64,000 nt of DNA from Arthrobacter sp. EpRS71 (GTDB lineage: Bacteria; Actinomycetota; Actinomycetes; Actinomycetales; Micrococcaceae). Location: NCBI RefSeq assembly GCF_001512285.1, contig NZ_LNUV01000006.1, forward strand, positions 2,340,809 to 2,404,808, in the 5' to 3' direction. This document shows positions 1 to 7,477 of this stretch, piece by piece (the first letter of the stretch is position 1; the number at the start of each line of letters is the position of its first letter). The translations under genes were made by a program, and so were the position numbers. The notes beneath the pieces are model-generated. The model saw only the letters and a program-made list of their open reading frames with translations. It was not told the origin of the DNA and did no database searches.

Positions 1-224
1 GAATCCTTGCCGCCGGAAAACAGCAGCGCAGGCTTCTCGAACTCAGCAACAACCTCGCGGATGATGTGAATGGCTTCGGACTCGAGGGTGTCCAAGCTGG
101 AGAGACGCTCGGCAGAGGATCCGCCGTGCCCGCTTCGCGATGCCCGCCACGCCGCGGCGGATTCCTCGGCCTCGCTCTGCAACTGGTTCAACTCGAGGTC
201 CTCGCTGGTTGTTTGGGTGCTCAT
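1..224 (-). CDS. cysD: Sulfate adenylyltransferase subunit 2, N-terminal part
   Basis: This gene runs off the left edge of the window; about 75 N-terminal residues are visible. CysD is the ATP-pyrophosphatase-type subunit that, with CysN, makes adenylylsulfate (APS) from sulfate and ATP in the cytoplasm. The visible part reads [19 protein letters not shown] and then [14 protein letters not shown], the SGGKDS PP-loop that binds ATP. The ATG overlaps the cysH stop codon (ATGA), so the two genes are translationally coupled. The rest of the protein, and presumably cysN, lie outside the window. Confidence 0.93.
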   Translation of the reverse strand, partial: MSTQTTSEDLELNQLQSEAEESAAAWRASRSGHGGSSAERLSSLDTLESEAIHIIREVVAEFEKPALLFSGGKD

Positions 225-973
225 GTGTGTAGTCCGCATTCTGTCTTGTCGGATCCTGCCCAGCGGCCTGCGCGGGGGTCTTCACCCGGGGCCACTTTGC
301 GCGTGCAGGGCTGGCAGCCGATGGACGGGTAGCCCTGGCTCAGGAGGGGGTTGACGGGAAGGATGTTGTCCTCGGAATACTCGATCAGCTGATCGAAGGT
401 CCAGTCCACCATCGGGTTCACCTTGACCAGGCCAAAGCCGTCATCCCAGGTGACCACCGGCGTGTTGGTGCGGGTGGGGCCCTCGTCGCGTCGCACCCCG
501 GTGAACCAGACTTCGTATCCGGTCAGCGAACGGCGCAGCGGCTGCACCTTACGCAGTGCACAGCACTGGGCGGGGTCGCGGGCGAACAAGTCCTTGCCCA
601 GCAAACGATCCTGTTGTTCCACAGTGGTTTCGGGAAGGACGTCCACCACGTTGACGCGGAGGTTCGCTGCGACTTCGTCGCGCGTCTCGTACGTTTCCTT
701 GAAGTGGTAGCCGGTTTCCAGGAACAAGACGTCGACGCCGGGAAGCTGGTCCGCCACCAAGGCGGGCAGGACGGCGTCGGCCATGGAGCAGGCCACGGTT
801 ACGGTGGGCAGCTCGAAGTTACGGGCCACCCAGGCGATGATGTCCCGGGCAGGGGCGTTCCAGCCAAGCTCCGCAGCACCTTGTTCAGCCAGGGCCTTGA
901 GTTCTTCCTTGGACCGCAACGCCGGCCGCGCTGCCGCGCTGGCGAGGTTGGTGATAGTGACGGGATCTGTCAT
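221..973 (-). CDS. cysH: Adenylylsulfate (APS) reductase, CysH family
   Basis: A 250-residue thioredoxin-dependent reductase that converts APS to sulfite. Cys137-Cys138 and Cys220/Cys223 (GCQPC) match the four ligands of the [4Fe-4S] cluster found in APS-type rather than PAPS-type enzymes, and the C-terminal ECGLHT carries the catalytic Cys246. The cluster cysteines and the absence of a PAPS-only pattern are seen directly; the preference for APS is inferred from family knowledge. Its ATG overlaps the end of the sulfite reductase gene, and its stop overlaps the cysD start, so sir-cysH-cysD is one tight operon. Confidence 0.95.
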   Translation of the reverse strand: MTDPVTITNLASAAARPALRSKEELKALAEQGAAELGWNAPARDIIAWVARNFELPTVTVACSMADAVLPALVADQLPGVDVLFLETGYHFKETYETRDEVAANLRVNVVDVLPETTVEQQDRLLGKDLFARDPAQCCALRKVQPLRRSLTGYEVWFTGVRRDEGPTRTNTPVVTWDDGFGLVKVNPMVDWTFDQLIEYSEDNILPVNPLLSQGYPSIGCQPCTRKVAPGEDPRAGRWAGSDKTECGLHT

Positions 974-2706
974 TGGAGATCTCCTTCATCTGCCGAGTGT
1001 GCCCACTCTGCGAACGTCTGGCCTTCGGCGCCTACGGCGACGAACTTGCGGACCACGCGCTCCACATAATCGGGCAGGTCTTCCACAGTGACTTTGAGGC
1101 CGCGGACGGTACGTCCCAAACCGGCTTCCTCGCGCTCGTTGTTCGCCAGCCCGCCACCGAGGTGGACCTGGAAACCCGGGGTGGGGTCGCCGTCGGGCGT
1201 TGGCAGCATCATGCCCTTCAGGCCAATATCGGCCGTCTGGATACGTGCGCAGGAGTTCGGGCAACCGTTGATGTGGAGGGACAGTGCCGACGGCAGCTGC
1301 TTGGATTCCACGAGGTCGGCCAAGCGGCGCTCCAGCTCAGCGATGGCCGTAGCTGCCGTGACCTTGGTTTCCACGATGGCCAACTTGCAGAACTCGATGC
1401 CCGTGCAAGCGATGGTGCCGCGGCGGAACACGGACGGACGGGCGGAAAGGCCCAAAGTGTCCAATTCGGCGATGAGCGGCTCCACCTGCTCCTTGGCCAC
1501 GTCCAGGATGACCAGCTTCTGGTGAGGAGTAGTACGGAGGCGGTAGCTGCCGTGCTTCTCCAGGGTGTCAGCCAGCGTCACGAGTGCTTCGCCGGACGTG
1601 CGGCCAACAGTGGGTGTGACGCCGATGAAGAACTTGCCGTCCTTCTGCTCGTGAACACCGATGTGGTCGCCGGGAGACGTGGGCTTGGGAGCGGCGGGTC
1701 CGTCCGGGAGCTTGAAGCCGAGGTATTCGTCCTCAAGGATCTGGCGGAACTTGGCCGGGCCCCAGTCGTTCATGAGGAACTTCAGGCGGGCTTTGGTGCG
1801 CATGCGGCGGTAGCCGTAGTCGCGGAAGATGCTGGTAACGCCCAGCCATACTTCAGCGGCAACGTCCGCGGAGACGAACACGCCGAGGCGTTCGGCCAGG
1901 CGCGGGTTGGTGGACAAGCCGCCGCCAACCCAGAGGTCGTAGCCGGCGCCGAGCTCAGGGTGAACCACGCCCACCAGGGCGAAGTCGTTGATCTCGTGCA
2001 CCACGTCCTGGGACGGGTGGCCTGTGATGGCGGTCTTGTACTTGCGCGGCAGGTTGGCCAGCTCGGGATCGCCAATGAAACGCTCGGCGAGCTCGTGGAT
2101 CAGCGGAGTGGGATCAATGATCTCGTCCTTGGCGATGCCCGCAACCGGGGAGCCGAGGATAACGCGGGGAACGTCACCGCAAGCTTCTGTGGTGGACAGT
2201 CCAATACCTTCAAGGCGGCGCCAGATCTCCGGCACGTCCTCAACACGGATCCAGTGCAGCTGGATGTTCTGACGGTCCGTCAGGTCAGCCGAGCCGCGGG
2301 CGAAGTCCACGGAGATCTGGCCGATGACCCGGAGTTGCTCAGTGGTGAGTGCGCCGCCGTCGATGCGCACGCGCAGCATGAAGTACTTGTCTTCGAGCTC
2401 GTGCGGTTCAAGCGTTGCGGTCTTGCCGCCGTCGATCCCGGGCTTGCGCTGGGTGTAGAGACCCCACCAACGGAACCGGCCGTGAAGGTCCGTGCCGTCG
2501 ATCGAATCAAAGCCTTCTTTGGAATAGACAGACTCAATGCGCTCACGGACGTTCAGCCCGTTGTCTTCCTGCTTCCAGGTTTCGTTGGCATTGAGGGGCT
2601 CGGTGCCGTCAACCTTCCACTGGCCGTGGGGCTTGGCGGCAGGGCGGGTGCGTGCCGGACGCTTGGTGGTCTCAGCCGACGCACCGGCTACAGCTGTATC
2701 TGTCAT
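970..2706 (-). CDS. sir: Ferredoxin-dependent sulfite reductase (nitrite/sulfite reductase family)
   Basis: This 578-residue siroheme enzyme reduces sulfite to sulfide with six electrons from ferredoxin. Two paired ferredoxin-like and siroheme domains are recognisable, and the [4Fe-4S]/siroheme cysteines are Cys434 and Cys440 (ACTGIEFC) and Cys482 and Cys486 (GCPNSC). The start at ATG 2706 (MTDTAVAG) is chosen over an in-frame upstream start at 2742 because family members begin with a short low-complexity tail. The same fold catalyses nitrite reduction. The cysH and cysD neighbours make sulfite the likely substrate. The spacing (4-bp overlaps downstream) indicates one transcript. Confidence 0.93.
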   Translation of the reverse strand: MTDTAVAGASAETTKRPARTRPAAKPHGQWKVDGTEPLNANETWKQEDNGLNVRERIESVYSKEGFDSIDGTDLHGRFRWWGLYTQRKPGIDGGKTATLEPHELEDKYFMLRVRIDGGALTTEQLRVIGQISVDFARGSADLTDRQNIQLHWIRVEDVPEIWRRLEGIGLSTTEACGDVPRVILGSPVAGIAKDEIIDPTPLIHELAERFIGDPELANLPRKYKTAITGHPSQDVVHEINDFALVGVVHPELGAGYDLWVGGGLSTNPRLAERLGVFVSADVAAEVWLGVTSIFRDYGYRRMRTKARLKFLMNDWGPAKFRQILEDEYLGFKLPDGPAAPKPTSPGDHIGVHEQKDGKFFIGVTPTVGRTSGEALVTLADTLEKHGSYRLRTTPHQKLVILDVAKEQVEPLIAELDTLGLSARPSVFRRGTIACTGIEFCKLAIVETKVTAATAIAELERRLADLVESKQLPSALSLHINGCPNSCARIQTADIGLKGMMLPTPDGDPTPGFQVHLGGGLANNEREEAGLGRTVRGLKVTVEDLPDYVERVVRKFVAVGAEGQTFAEWAHSADEGDLQ

Positions 2707-2859
2707 ACATCGACTGTAGGTCTGGCCAGTTTTCGCCAGCAAAGGTCCGGAAACGCGAAGTCACCTAGGGAAACATTTCGTCACGAACACGCCAGCGGCC
2801 TTGTCTGAAGGCCCTGTTTTATGCAGGTCCGTTTTGTCCCATTTCCGCGTGAATAAAGG

Positions 2860-3564
2860 TTAGGAGAGCCTTTCCAGCACAGCGTCGTATCTTTCGAGAG
2901 CGATCTCGGCGAGCACCTTCGACGGCAGTAATGGAGCCGCCACAATGTCCGCGCCCGCTTTGACCAACTGGTCGTGGAAATAGCCGGTTGCCAGCAGGTA
3001 CGAGGCAATGAAGACCCGGCCTGTCCCACCGTCTTCGGCGAGTTCGGCACGCAAGGAGGCGACGCCGTCGGGCACTGTTGGCTGAGCACTGGCGCCATAG
3101 GCGACGCGCACCTTATTCGGCAGCAGCTCGGCGAGGAGCCGCGCCTGCTCTTCCGAGTCCACCGAACCGTCCGGCAGGGACGATCCCGCGGCAGCCAGCA
3201 GCACGCCGTCGTTCTCCTGCAACCCAGCCGCACGAAGGTGGGTGGCTAGCAGCTCAGCCAGCCGCGGGTCCGGGCCCAACGGCCTGGCGGCCACTACTTC
3301 GGGCCGGGGCTTGATGGCTTTTGGAACGTCCACTTTGATGTGGAAGCCGGTAGAGAGCAAAAGCGGTACGACGACGGCGGGAGTCCCCTCAGGCAGGCCC
3401 TCCACCACACCGCCCAGCTCGGGTTCCTGGACGTCCACGTAGGCCTCAACCACGCGCAACCCGGGGCGGAGTGCTTCGATTTCGGCCATGACCTGGCGAA
3501 TGGCCGCCTGGCCTTCGGCGTTCCGGGTTCCGTGGGCGCAAGCGATCAAAACGGGGCTGTTCAT
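2860..3564 (-). CDS. Sirohydrochlorin chelatase-like protein (CbiX family)
   Basis: A 234-residue protein beginning MNSPVLIACAHGTRNAEGQ; the AHGTR segment contains the metal-binding histidine typical of CbiX/SirB chelatases, and a second half repeats the fold (AYGASAQPTVPDGVASLRAEL). CbiX/SirB proteins insert Fe2+ or Co2+ into sirohydrochlorin. Here it sits 153 bp upstream of the siroheme-dependent sulfite reductase on the same strand, so ferrochelation for siroheme is the likely role. The ATG at 3564 is preferred to in-frame starts further upstream because the conserved N-terminus begins there. Confidence 0.85.
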   Translation of the reverse strand: MNSPVLIACAHGTRNAEGQAAIRQVMAEIEALRPGLRVVEAYVDVQEPELGGVVEGLPEGTPAVVVPLLLSTGFHIKVDVPKAIKPRPEVVAARPLGPDPRLAELLATHLRAAGLQENDGVLLAAAGSSLPDGSVDSEEQARLLAELLPNKVRVAYGASAQPTVPDGVASLRAELAEDGGTGRVFIASYLLATGYFHDQLVKAGADIVAAPLLPSKVLAEIALERYDAVLERLS

Positions 3565-3627
3565 GGGAGCTAGCGTAACGTTGAGCCAGCACCTGTTGTT
3601 AAGCGCGTTAAGAAAGAACCCGTCCAC

Positions 3628-4299
3628 TTGATTTCCTTTGACATTGTTCTTCTTTGGCTTGACCTCATCGGCGTGTTCTTTTTTGCTGTGTCAGGCTCGT
3701 TGTTGGCGGCCCGGAAGCAGTTCGACTTCGTGGGTTCCATACTTCTCGCGTCCATCGCGGCACTGGGCGGTGGCGTCATCCGTGACATCGTGATCAACGC
3801 CGGTCCCCCTATCGCTTTCACCAATCCCGCGTACCTGGCCCCGCCGTTGCTGGCTGCGCTACTGGTTTACTACTTGTTCTCCTCCGTGCAGCGCTTCACC
3901 TCTCTGCTGACCCTGTTCGACGCCGGCGGGCTGGCCTTGTTCTGCATCACGGGCACGCTGAAGGCAATCGGCGCGGGCATGAATCCGGTGGCCGCGATCC
4001 TGCTGGGGGTCACCACTGCCGTGGGCGGTGGCCTGCTCCGTGACATCACCGCAAATGAAATACCTACCTTGTTCAACAACCGCGACATCTATGCGCTGCC
4101 GGCCTTCGCGGGTGCCGGCCTGACCACGTTGTTGTGGAGCTTTGGCCTGTTCAACGGAGTTACCGCTTGCGTCATTGCGGGCGTGGTCTTCGCTTTCCGT
4201 GTGACCGCGTGGCGGCGCAGTTGGTACGTGCCGTTGGCTGTGCGCGGATGGCATCGAGCAGCCACCGGTGGGGGCGCAATTTCAGGTCCCCGGGATTAG
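3628..4299 (+). CDS. TRIC/UPF0126 family membrane protein
   Basis: A 223-residue integral membrane protein with about seven hydrophobic segments. The two glycine-rich signatures GGGVIRDIV and GGGLLRDITA, placed in two related halves, are the hallmark of UPF0126 proteins, now grouped with the trimeric intracellular cation (TRIC) channels. Function in bacteria is probably monovalent cation conduction, which is known for a few homologues and only inferred here. The first usable start is TTG 3628. It diverges from the chelatase gene with 63 bp between starts, and the next gene begins 13 bp after its stop. Confidence 0.88.
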   Translation: MISFDIVLLWLDLIGVFFFAVSGSLLAARKQFDFVGSILLASIAALGGGVIRDIVINAGPPIAFTNPAYLAPPLLAALLVYYLFSSVQRFTSLLTLFDAGGLALFCITGTLKAIGAGMNPVAAILLGVTTAVGGGLLRDITANEIPTLFNNRDIYALPAFAGAGLTTLLWSFGLFNGVTACVIAGVVFAFRVTAWRRSWYVPLAVRGWHRAATGGGAISGPRD

Positions 4300-4312
4300 C
4301 TAGGATAAGAGC

Positions 4313-4738
4313 ATGACTGACATGTTCCTCGAGAAGTTCCGCGCGCTGGTCCCAAAGTATCTCGAGGATGAATGGCAGGAAGAAGACGGCCTCACGCCGG
4401 CCGAGCTGGACGACGCCCTGGCCGATCACTCCTTCACCATCCCGCTGGTTCTACGCGAGTTCTACCTTGCAATCGGCGGCTGCGAGGACCTCATGGAGGC
4501 TTACCACTACTTCTGGGACCCTGAGGAACTCGAAGTTGATGACGAAGGCTTCCTCATGTTCCTTGAGGACGAGGACGAGCAATTCACGTGGGGTTTCCGC
4601 ACCGCCGATCTCAGCATCCCGGACCCCATCGTCTGGCGCCGCAATAACGCCCGCGGCCAGTGGAAGAGCGAAGAAGGTACGTTCTCCGAGTTCGTGTTCG
4701 ACATGTTCGAGTGGGCATTCAACGACGACGAAGACTAA
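4313..4738 (+). CDS. SMI1/KNR4 (SUKH)-like protein
   Basis: A 141-residue, very acidic cytoplasmic protein (FLEDEDEQFTW, C-terminus NDDED). The pattern PLVLREFYLAIGGCEDLMEAYHYF, followed by acidic and aromatic strands, resembles the SUKH fold, in which a helix ends with 'L..FY...GG' before a beta-sheet. SUKH proteins often act as immunity proteins against secreted toxins, but no toxin gene is adjacent, so no such function is claimed. It follows the TRIC gene by 13 bp and ends just before a clear intrinsic terminator. Family assignment is moderate. Confidence 0.65.
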   Translation: MTDMFLEKFRALVPKYLEDEWQEEDGLTPAELDDALADHSFTIPLVLREFYLAIGGCEDLMEAYHYFWDPEELEVDDEGFLMFLEDEDEQFTWGFRTADLSIPDPIVWRRNNARGQWKSEEGTFSEFVFDMFEWAFNDDED

Positions 4739-4752
4739 GTGTCACTTTTCCG

Positions 4753-4795
4753 CAGCCCCTTCTTGGCCTTCGTGGTCAGGGAGGGGCTGTTTTTT
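4753..4795 (+). terminator. Intrinsic terminator of the TRIC/SMI1 unit
   Basis: CAGCCCCT (4753-4760) pairs with AGGGGCTG (4782-4789), with an internal partly paired loop, followed directly by six T residues. It lies 15 bp after the SMI1-like gene stop. Confidence 0.85.
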
Positions 4796-4809
4796 GTGGC
4801 CTGTGTGCG

Positions 4810-4905
4810 GCCACCACCCACATTGATTCCGGAACAACCCTGACACGCCCTTCGCGGGGCGTGTCGCCTGAGTTTTTCGGTCAAAGTTGGTGGTGGCGAT
4901 ACCAC
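4810..4905. repeat. 95-bp palindromic element, copy 1
   Basis: Outer arms CCACCACCCACATTGA (4811-4826) and TCAAAGTTGGTGGTGG (4881-4896) are imperfect inverted repeats. Nested inside is a perfect 9-bp stem GACACGCCC/GGGCGTGTC with a 6-base loop (4842-4865). Related copies occur at 5858-5956 and 6178-6274, all in the same orientation. This copy lies 12 bp from the stop codon of the DUF559 gene. Confidence 0.8.
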
Positions 4906-4916
4906 AGTTAGGCGGC

Positions 4917-5786
4917 TCACGACGGCGGAACCCACCCGGGAGCGTACCGTGCCGGAGCGTATCGGCCGACTTCCCTGTTGAGCAGTACTGTCAGGACTTC
5001 TTCGACCATTCTCTCCGGATGATGTACGACGTCCACGTAGTAATAGCGGAGAGTCAAAAGGCCTCCCCGCATGCCCGCGTTGTTCCTGTACTGGTCCTTC
5101 TTGACCTGCTTTCCCTCAAGGTGAGTCCCGCCGTCGAGTTCTACGATCAGGCATTCATTGACCAGACAGTCCACCTCTCCCACACCGGGCACGTCCACGT
5201 GCATACGGACTCGCAGACCTGCCCGCGTGAAGTGTGTATGGGCCAGCACCTCCAAGAGGGAATCGGCACGAGGTAGAACCAAAAGCAGTGTCTCCCGGAC
5301 CTTACCGTTCCGGTTGCCCGGAAGCTTCGATCTCAGGAATTCCGCTGACAGGAGCGCCTGGCTAACTGCGCTCTGCACCATGACTAGTGCTTCAAGTTCC
5401 GGTAGGCATCTGAGGGCGTGGATCACCACATCGGCTACCCCTGCAACTGGCAGATATGGGTGGGCCGGGTGCAGGCAGACTCCGTGGTGGACTACGCCCC
5501 GTCTCGCTAGTCCAGTACTGCAACTGAGATGAAGCGGCTCAGCTGCCCCTAGGGTCCACAGGCGATAGAAGCGCGCTGCCGAGATGCAGGTAAGTAGTCC
5601 GTCGGATCGAAAGGCGGCCACGACGTCGGGATCTGAGTCCTTGGACATATAGACGCCACGATGAAGGCGGGTCACGCGGCCGTCCCTCACAGCATTTGCG
5701 AGCATGCGGCGACTAAAGCCGGCAATCAACAGGCTCCGAGTGGTCGCTGCTCCGCTCCGGCTTCGGAGGAAATCCTCGATGTTCAT
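4917..5786 (-). CDS. DUF559-type nuclease-like protein with AbiEi-like N-terminus
   Basis: A 289-residue protein starting MNIEDFLRSRSG (ATG 5786, chosen because upstream in-frame sequence belongs to a palindromic repeat). Residues 1-50 look like the winged-helix segment of type IV AbiEi antitoxin-like proteins (GFSRRMLANAVRDGRVTRLHRGVY). Residues ~175-275 match the DUF559/Vsr-like PD-(D/E)xK pattern: Glu179, Asp206 (GEVDCLVN) and Glu216 (IVELDGGTH) fit a catalytic triad. The two-domain architecture is recurrent in Micrococcales, but its role is not established. The gene has no AbiEii-type toxin partner. It is bracketed by three copies of a ~95-bp palindrome, which may point to mobility or DNA recognition. 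Confidence 0.78.
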   Translation of the reverse strand: MNIEDFLRSRSGAATTRSLLIAGFSRRMLANAVRDGRVTRLHRGVYMSKDSDPDVVAAFRSDGLLTCISAARFYRLWTLGAAEPLHLSCSTGLARRGVVHHGVCLHPAHPYLPVAGVADVVIHALRCLPELEALVMVQSAVSQALLSAEFLRSKLPGNRNGKVRETLLLVLPRADSLLEVLAHTHFTRAGLRVRMHVDVPGVGEVDCLVNECLIVELDGGTHLEGKQVKKDQYRNNAGMRGGLLTLRYYYVDVVHHPERMVEEVLTVLLNREVGRYAPARYAPGWVPPS

Positions 5787-5857
5787 CCAGCCATGCTGGC
5801 TTCGGCGGGGAGCCTGCGGTTGCTGAGAAGTCCCGTATGTGGACAACTCCGTGTACC

Positions 5858-5956
5858 TCCACCACCCTCTTTGAACACTTTGAAGGCTGCACCACACCTT
5901 TAAATCGGCGTGTCCGTCGCTTCCGAAATTCGAAGTTGGTGGCGAAGGACCGGCGA
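5858..5956. repeat. 95-bp palindromic element, copy 2 (diverged)
   Basis: Begins CCACCACCCTCTTTGAA, contains a central CGGCGTGTCCGTCGC, and ends TTCGAAGTTGGTGGCGAAGG. Arms and central GTGTC match copies 1 and 3 in order and orientation, though the centre is more diverged. It lies about 70 bp upstream of the DUF559 start codon and so overlaps its likely promoter region. Confidence 0.7.
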
Positions 5957-6177
5957 TTGGCTGTAAATCGTGCTGCACCATCACGAAAACCGTTGACCTA
6001 GAGAGTTGCATATGTGACAGGATTGTCATAAACTTTTCACGGATCCACTAAATGCCTCCGGTGGGTCTGATGCGAACGGAGATTGTGGTCCCGGTTCGGT
6101 GCAGCGTATGACTCGTAACGTTGCAGCGAGCCGGGGCCATTCCGTTTTTCACGGAGGTTGTGCGTCGAGCCGAGAAC

Positions 6178-6274
6178 GCCCACCACCCACTTTGATTCCA
6201 CAAACCGCCCAACACGCCGCATCCATCAGTGTGTCGCCACACCTGGAGCCGCAAAGTAGGTGATGACGGTACCA
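6178..6274. repeat. 95-bp palindromic element, copy 3
   Basis: Begins CCCACCACCCACTTTGATTC, centre ACACGCCGCATCCATCAGTG followed by TGTCGCC, end GCAAAGTAGGTGATGACGG. Over the first 20 bases it differs from copy 1 at only a few positions. Same orientation as the other two copies. Confidence 0.78.
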
Positions 6275-6308
6275 GGCACAAGACCGCCTGCGCCCAAGTC
6301 GCCGCAAC

Positions 6309-6348
6309 AAAAAGCAGGCGCCCGGACTACGAGAGTCCGGACGCCTGC
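6309..6348 (-). terminator. Intrinsic terminator of the polyprenyl synthase transcript
   Basis: GCAGGCGCCCGGACT (6314-6328) pairs with AGTCCGGACGCCTGC (6334-6348) with one mismatched pair and a 5-base loop. On the minus strand it is followed by TTTTTGTTG. Confidence 0.88.
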
Positions 6349-6364
6349 GAAAGGTAAGAAGAAC

Positions 6365-7468
6365 CTAGCTGCTGCGGTCCACCACAGCATGCGCGAAGTT
6401 GGTCAGCGACGCCTTCACGACGCCCTCCGGCAGCGGGTCCAGGGCCGCAACGGCTTCGGAGGACCACTGGCGGGCGATCTTCCAGGACTCGTTGGTGACA
6501 GGGTGCTCGCGCAGTCCGGCCACTGCCTCGGCAAGGGCAGCATCCGAGGACAAGTCGCCGTCGATCAATTCGAGGAGGGCGGCAGCCGAGGCATCCCCCG
6601 CAGCAGCATCCCGGCGAAGCAACAGGACAGGCAGGGTGGGTACCCCTTCGCGGAGATCGGTGCCCGGGGACTTGCCGGACTTGACCTTTACACCGGTGAC
6701 ATCAATGACGTCGTCGGCAAGCTGGAAGGCCACGCCAACTTTCTCGCCGTATTCCACCAGCAGGTCCTCGTAGGACTCGTCGGCACCGGCGAAGATCGCA
6801 CCCAGCTGACCGGATGCTGCTACCAGCGAGCCGGTCTTGTCTGCGATGACGGACAGGTAGTGCTCTACGGGATCTTCGTCTTCCCGCGGTCCAACAGTTT
6901 CGTGGAGTTGGCCAAGGCACAGCCGCTCGAAGGTACGCGCCTGAATACCCAGAGCGCGGGAACCGAGCTCGGACACCAGGATGGAGGCGCGGGCAAAGAT
7001 GAGGTCGCCGGTAAGGATGGCCACCGAGTTGCCCCATACTTCGTGGGCAGTGGGAGCGCCGCGGCGGAAGGGAGCGGAGTCCATCACATCGTCGTGGTAC
7101 AGAGTGGCAAGGTGTGTCAGTTCCACTACAACAGCGGCCTGAACAACCTCGGGGCGTGAGGCATCACCAAGGTGGGCGCACAGCAGAGTCAGCAGCGGAC
7201 GAATGCGCTTTCCACCGGCTTCCACCAGGTGACGGGACGTGGCGTCGGCCAGAGGGTCCGAGTTGGAGATCGCTTCGCGGAGCTTCTTCTCCACCCTGGC
7301 GAGGTTGGTGGTGATGGCCGGGCCCAGCTCGGCATCGCCGGCAATGGCAGCGAATCCGGCGGGCAGCTGGAGTCCCGTTGCGATCGCTGTGGTGTTGGGA
7401 GCAGGCTCAACAGCCTGCGGCAAGCCGTGCCCGGCATGCGTCCAGCTGTGTTCGGCAGAGTTCGTCAC
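6365..7468 (-). CDS. Polyprenyl diphosphate synthase (menaquinone side chain)
   Basis: A 367-residue trans-prenyltransferase that chain-elongates isopentenyl diphosphate. GGKRIRP (85-91), the first aspartate-rich motif DDVMD (126-130) and the second, LADDVIDVTG, are all intact. The residue before the first motif is preceded by small side chains (LATLYH), which usually allows long (C30-C45) products. The surrounding menG/menF/menD/menC genes make the menaquinone tail the probable destination, though chain length cannot be fixed from sequence by eye. Start is GTG 7468; the gene follows the geranylgeranyl reductase-family gene by 9 bp, so the two share a transcript. Confidence 0.93.
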   Translation of the reverse strand: MTNSAEHSWTHAGHGLPQAVEPAPNTTAIATGLQLPAGFAAIAGDAELGPAITTNLARVEKKLREAISNSDPLADATSRHLVEAGGKRIRPLLTLLCAHLGDASRPEVVQAAVVVELTHLATLYHDDVMDSAPFRRGAPTAHEVWGNSVAILTGDLIFARASILVSELGSRALGIQARTFERLCLGQLHETVGPREDEDPVEHYLSVIADKTGSLVAASGQLGAIFAGADESYEDLLVEYGEKVGVAFQLADDVIDVTGVKVKSGKSPGTDLREGVPTLPVLLLRRDAAAGDASAAALLELIDGDLSSDAALAEAVAGLREHPVTNESWKIARQWSSEAVAALDPLPEGVVKASLTNFAHAVVDRSS

Positions 7469-7477
7469 GGGTTAACC

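Larger units (their letters stand above)
5787..6364. other. 578-bp gap without a gene, upstream of the DUF559 gene
   Basis: No convincing reading frame is present. The gap contains palindrome copies 2 and 3, the probable promoter of the DUF559 gene, and the terminator of the polyprenyl synthase gene at its right end. Confidence 0.7.

Noticed and set aside
973-2808. A 611-codon open frame on the plus strand opposite the sulfite reductase gene
   Set aside because: It is the antisense shadow of a well-conserved enzyme with intact cluster cysteines; its translation has no domain and mirrors high-GC codon bias.
4313-5786. A toxin-immunity or AbiE toxin-antitoxin pair made of the SMI1-like gene and the DUF559 gene
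   Set aside because: The two genes are convergent, separated by a terminator and a palindrome, and neither an AbiEii nucleotidyltransferase nor a polymorphic toxin is seen.
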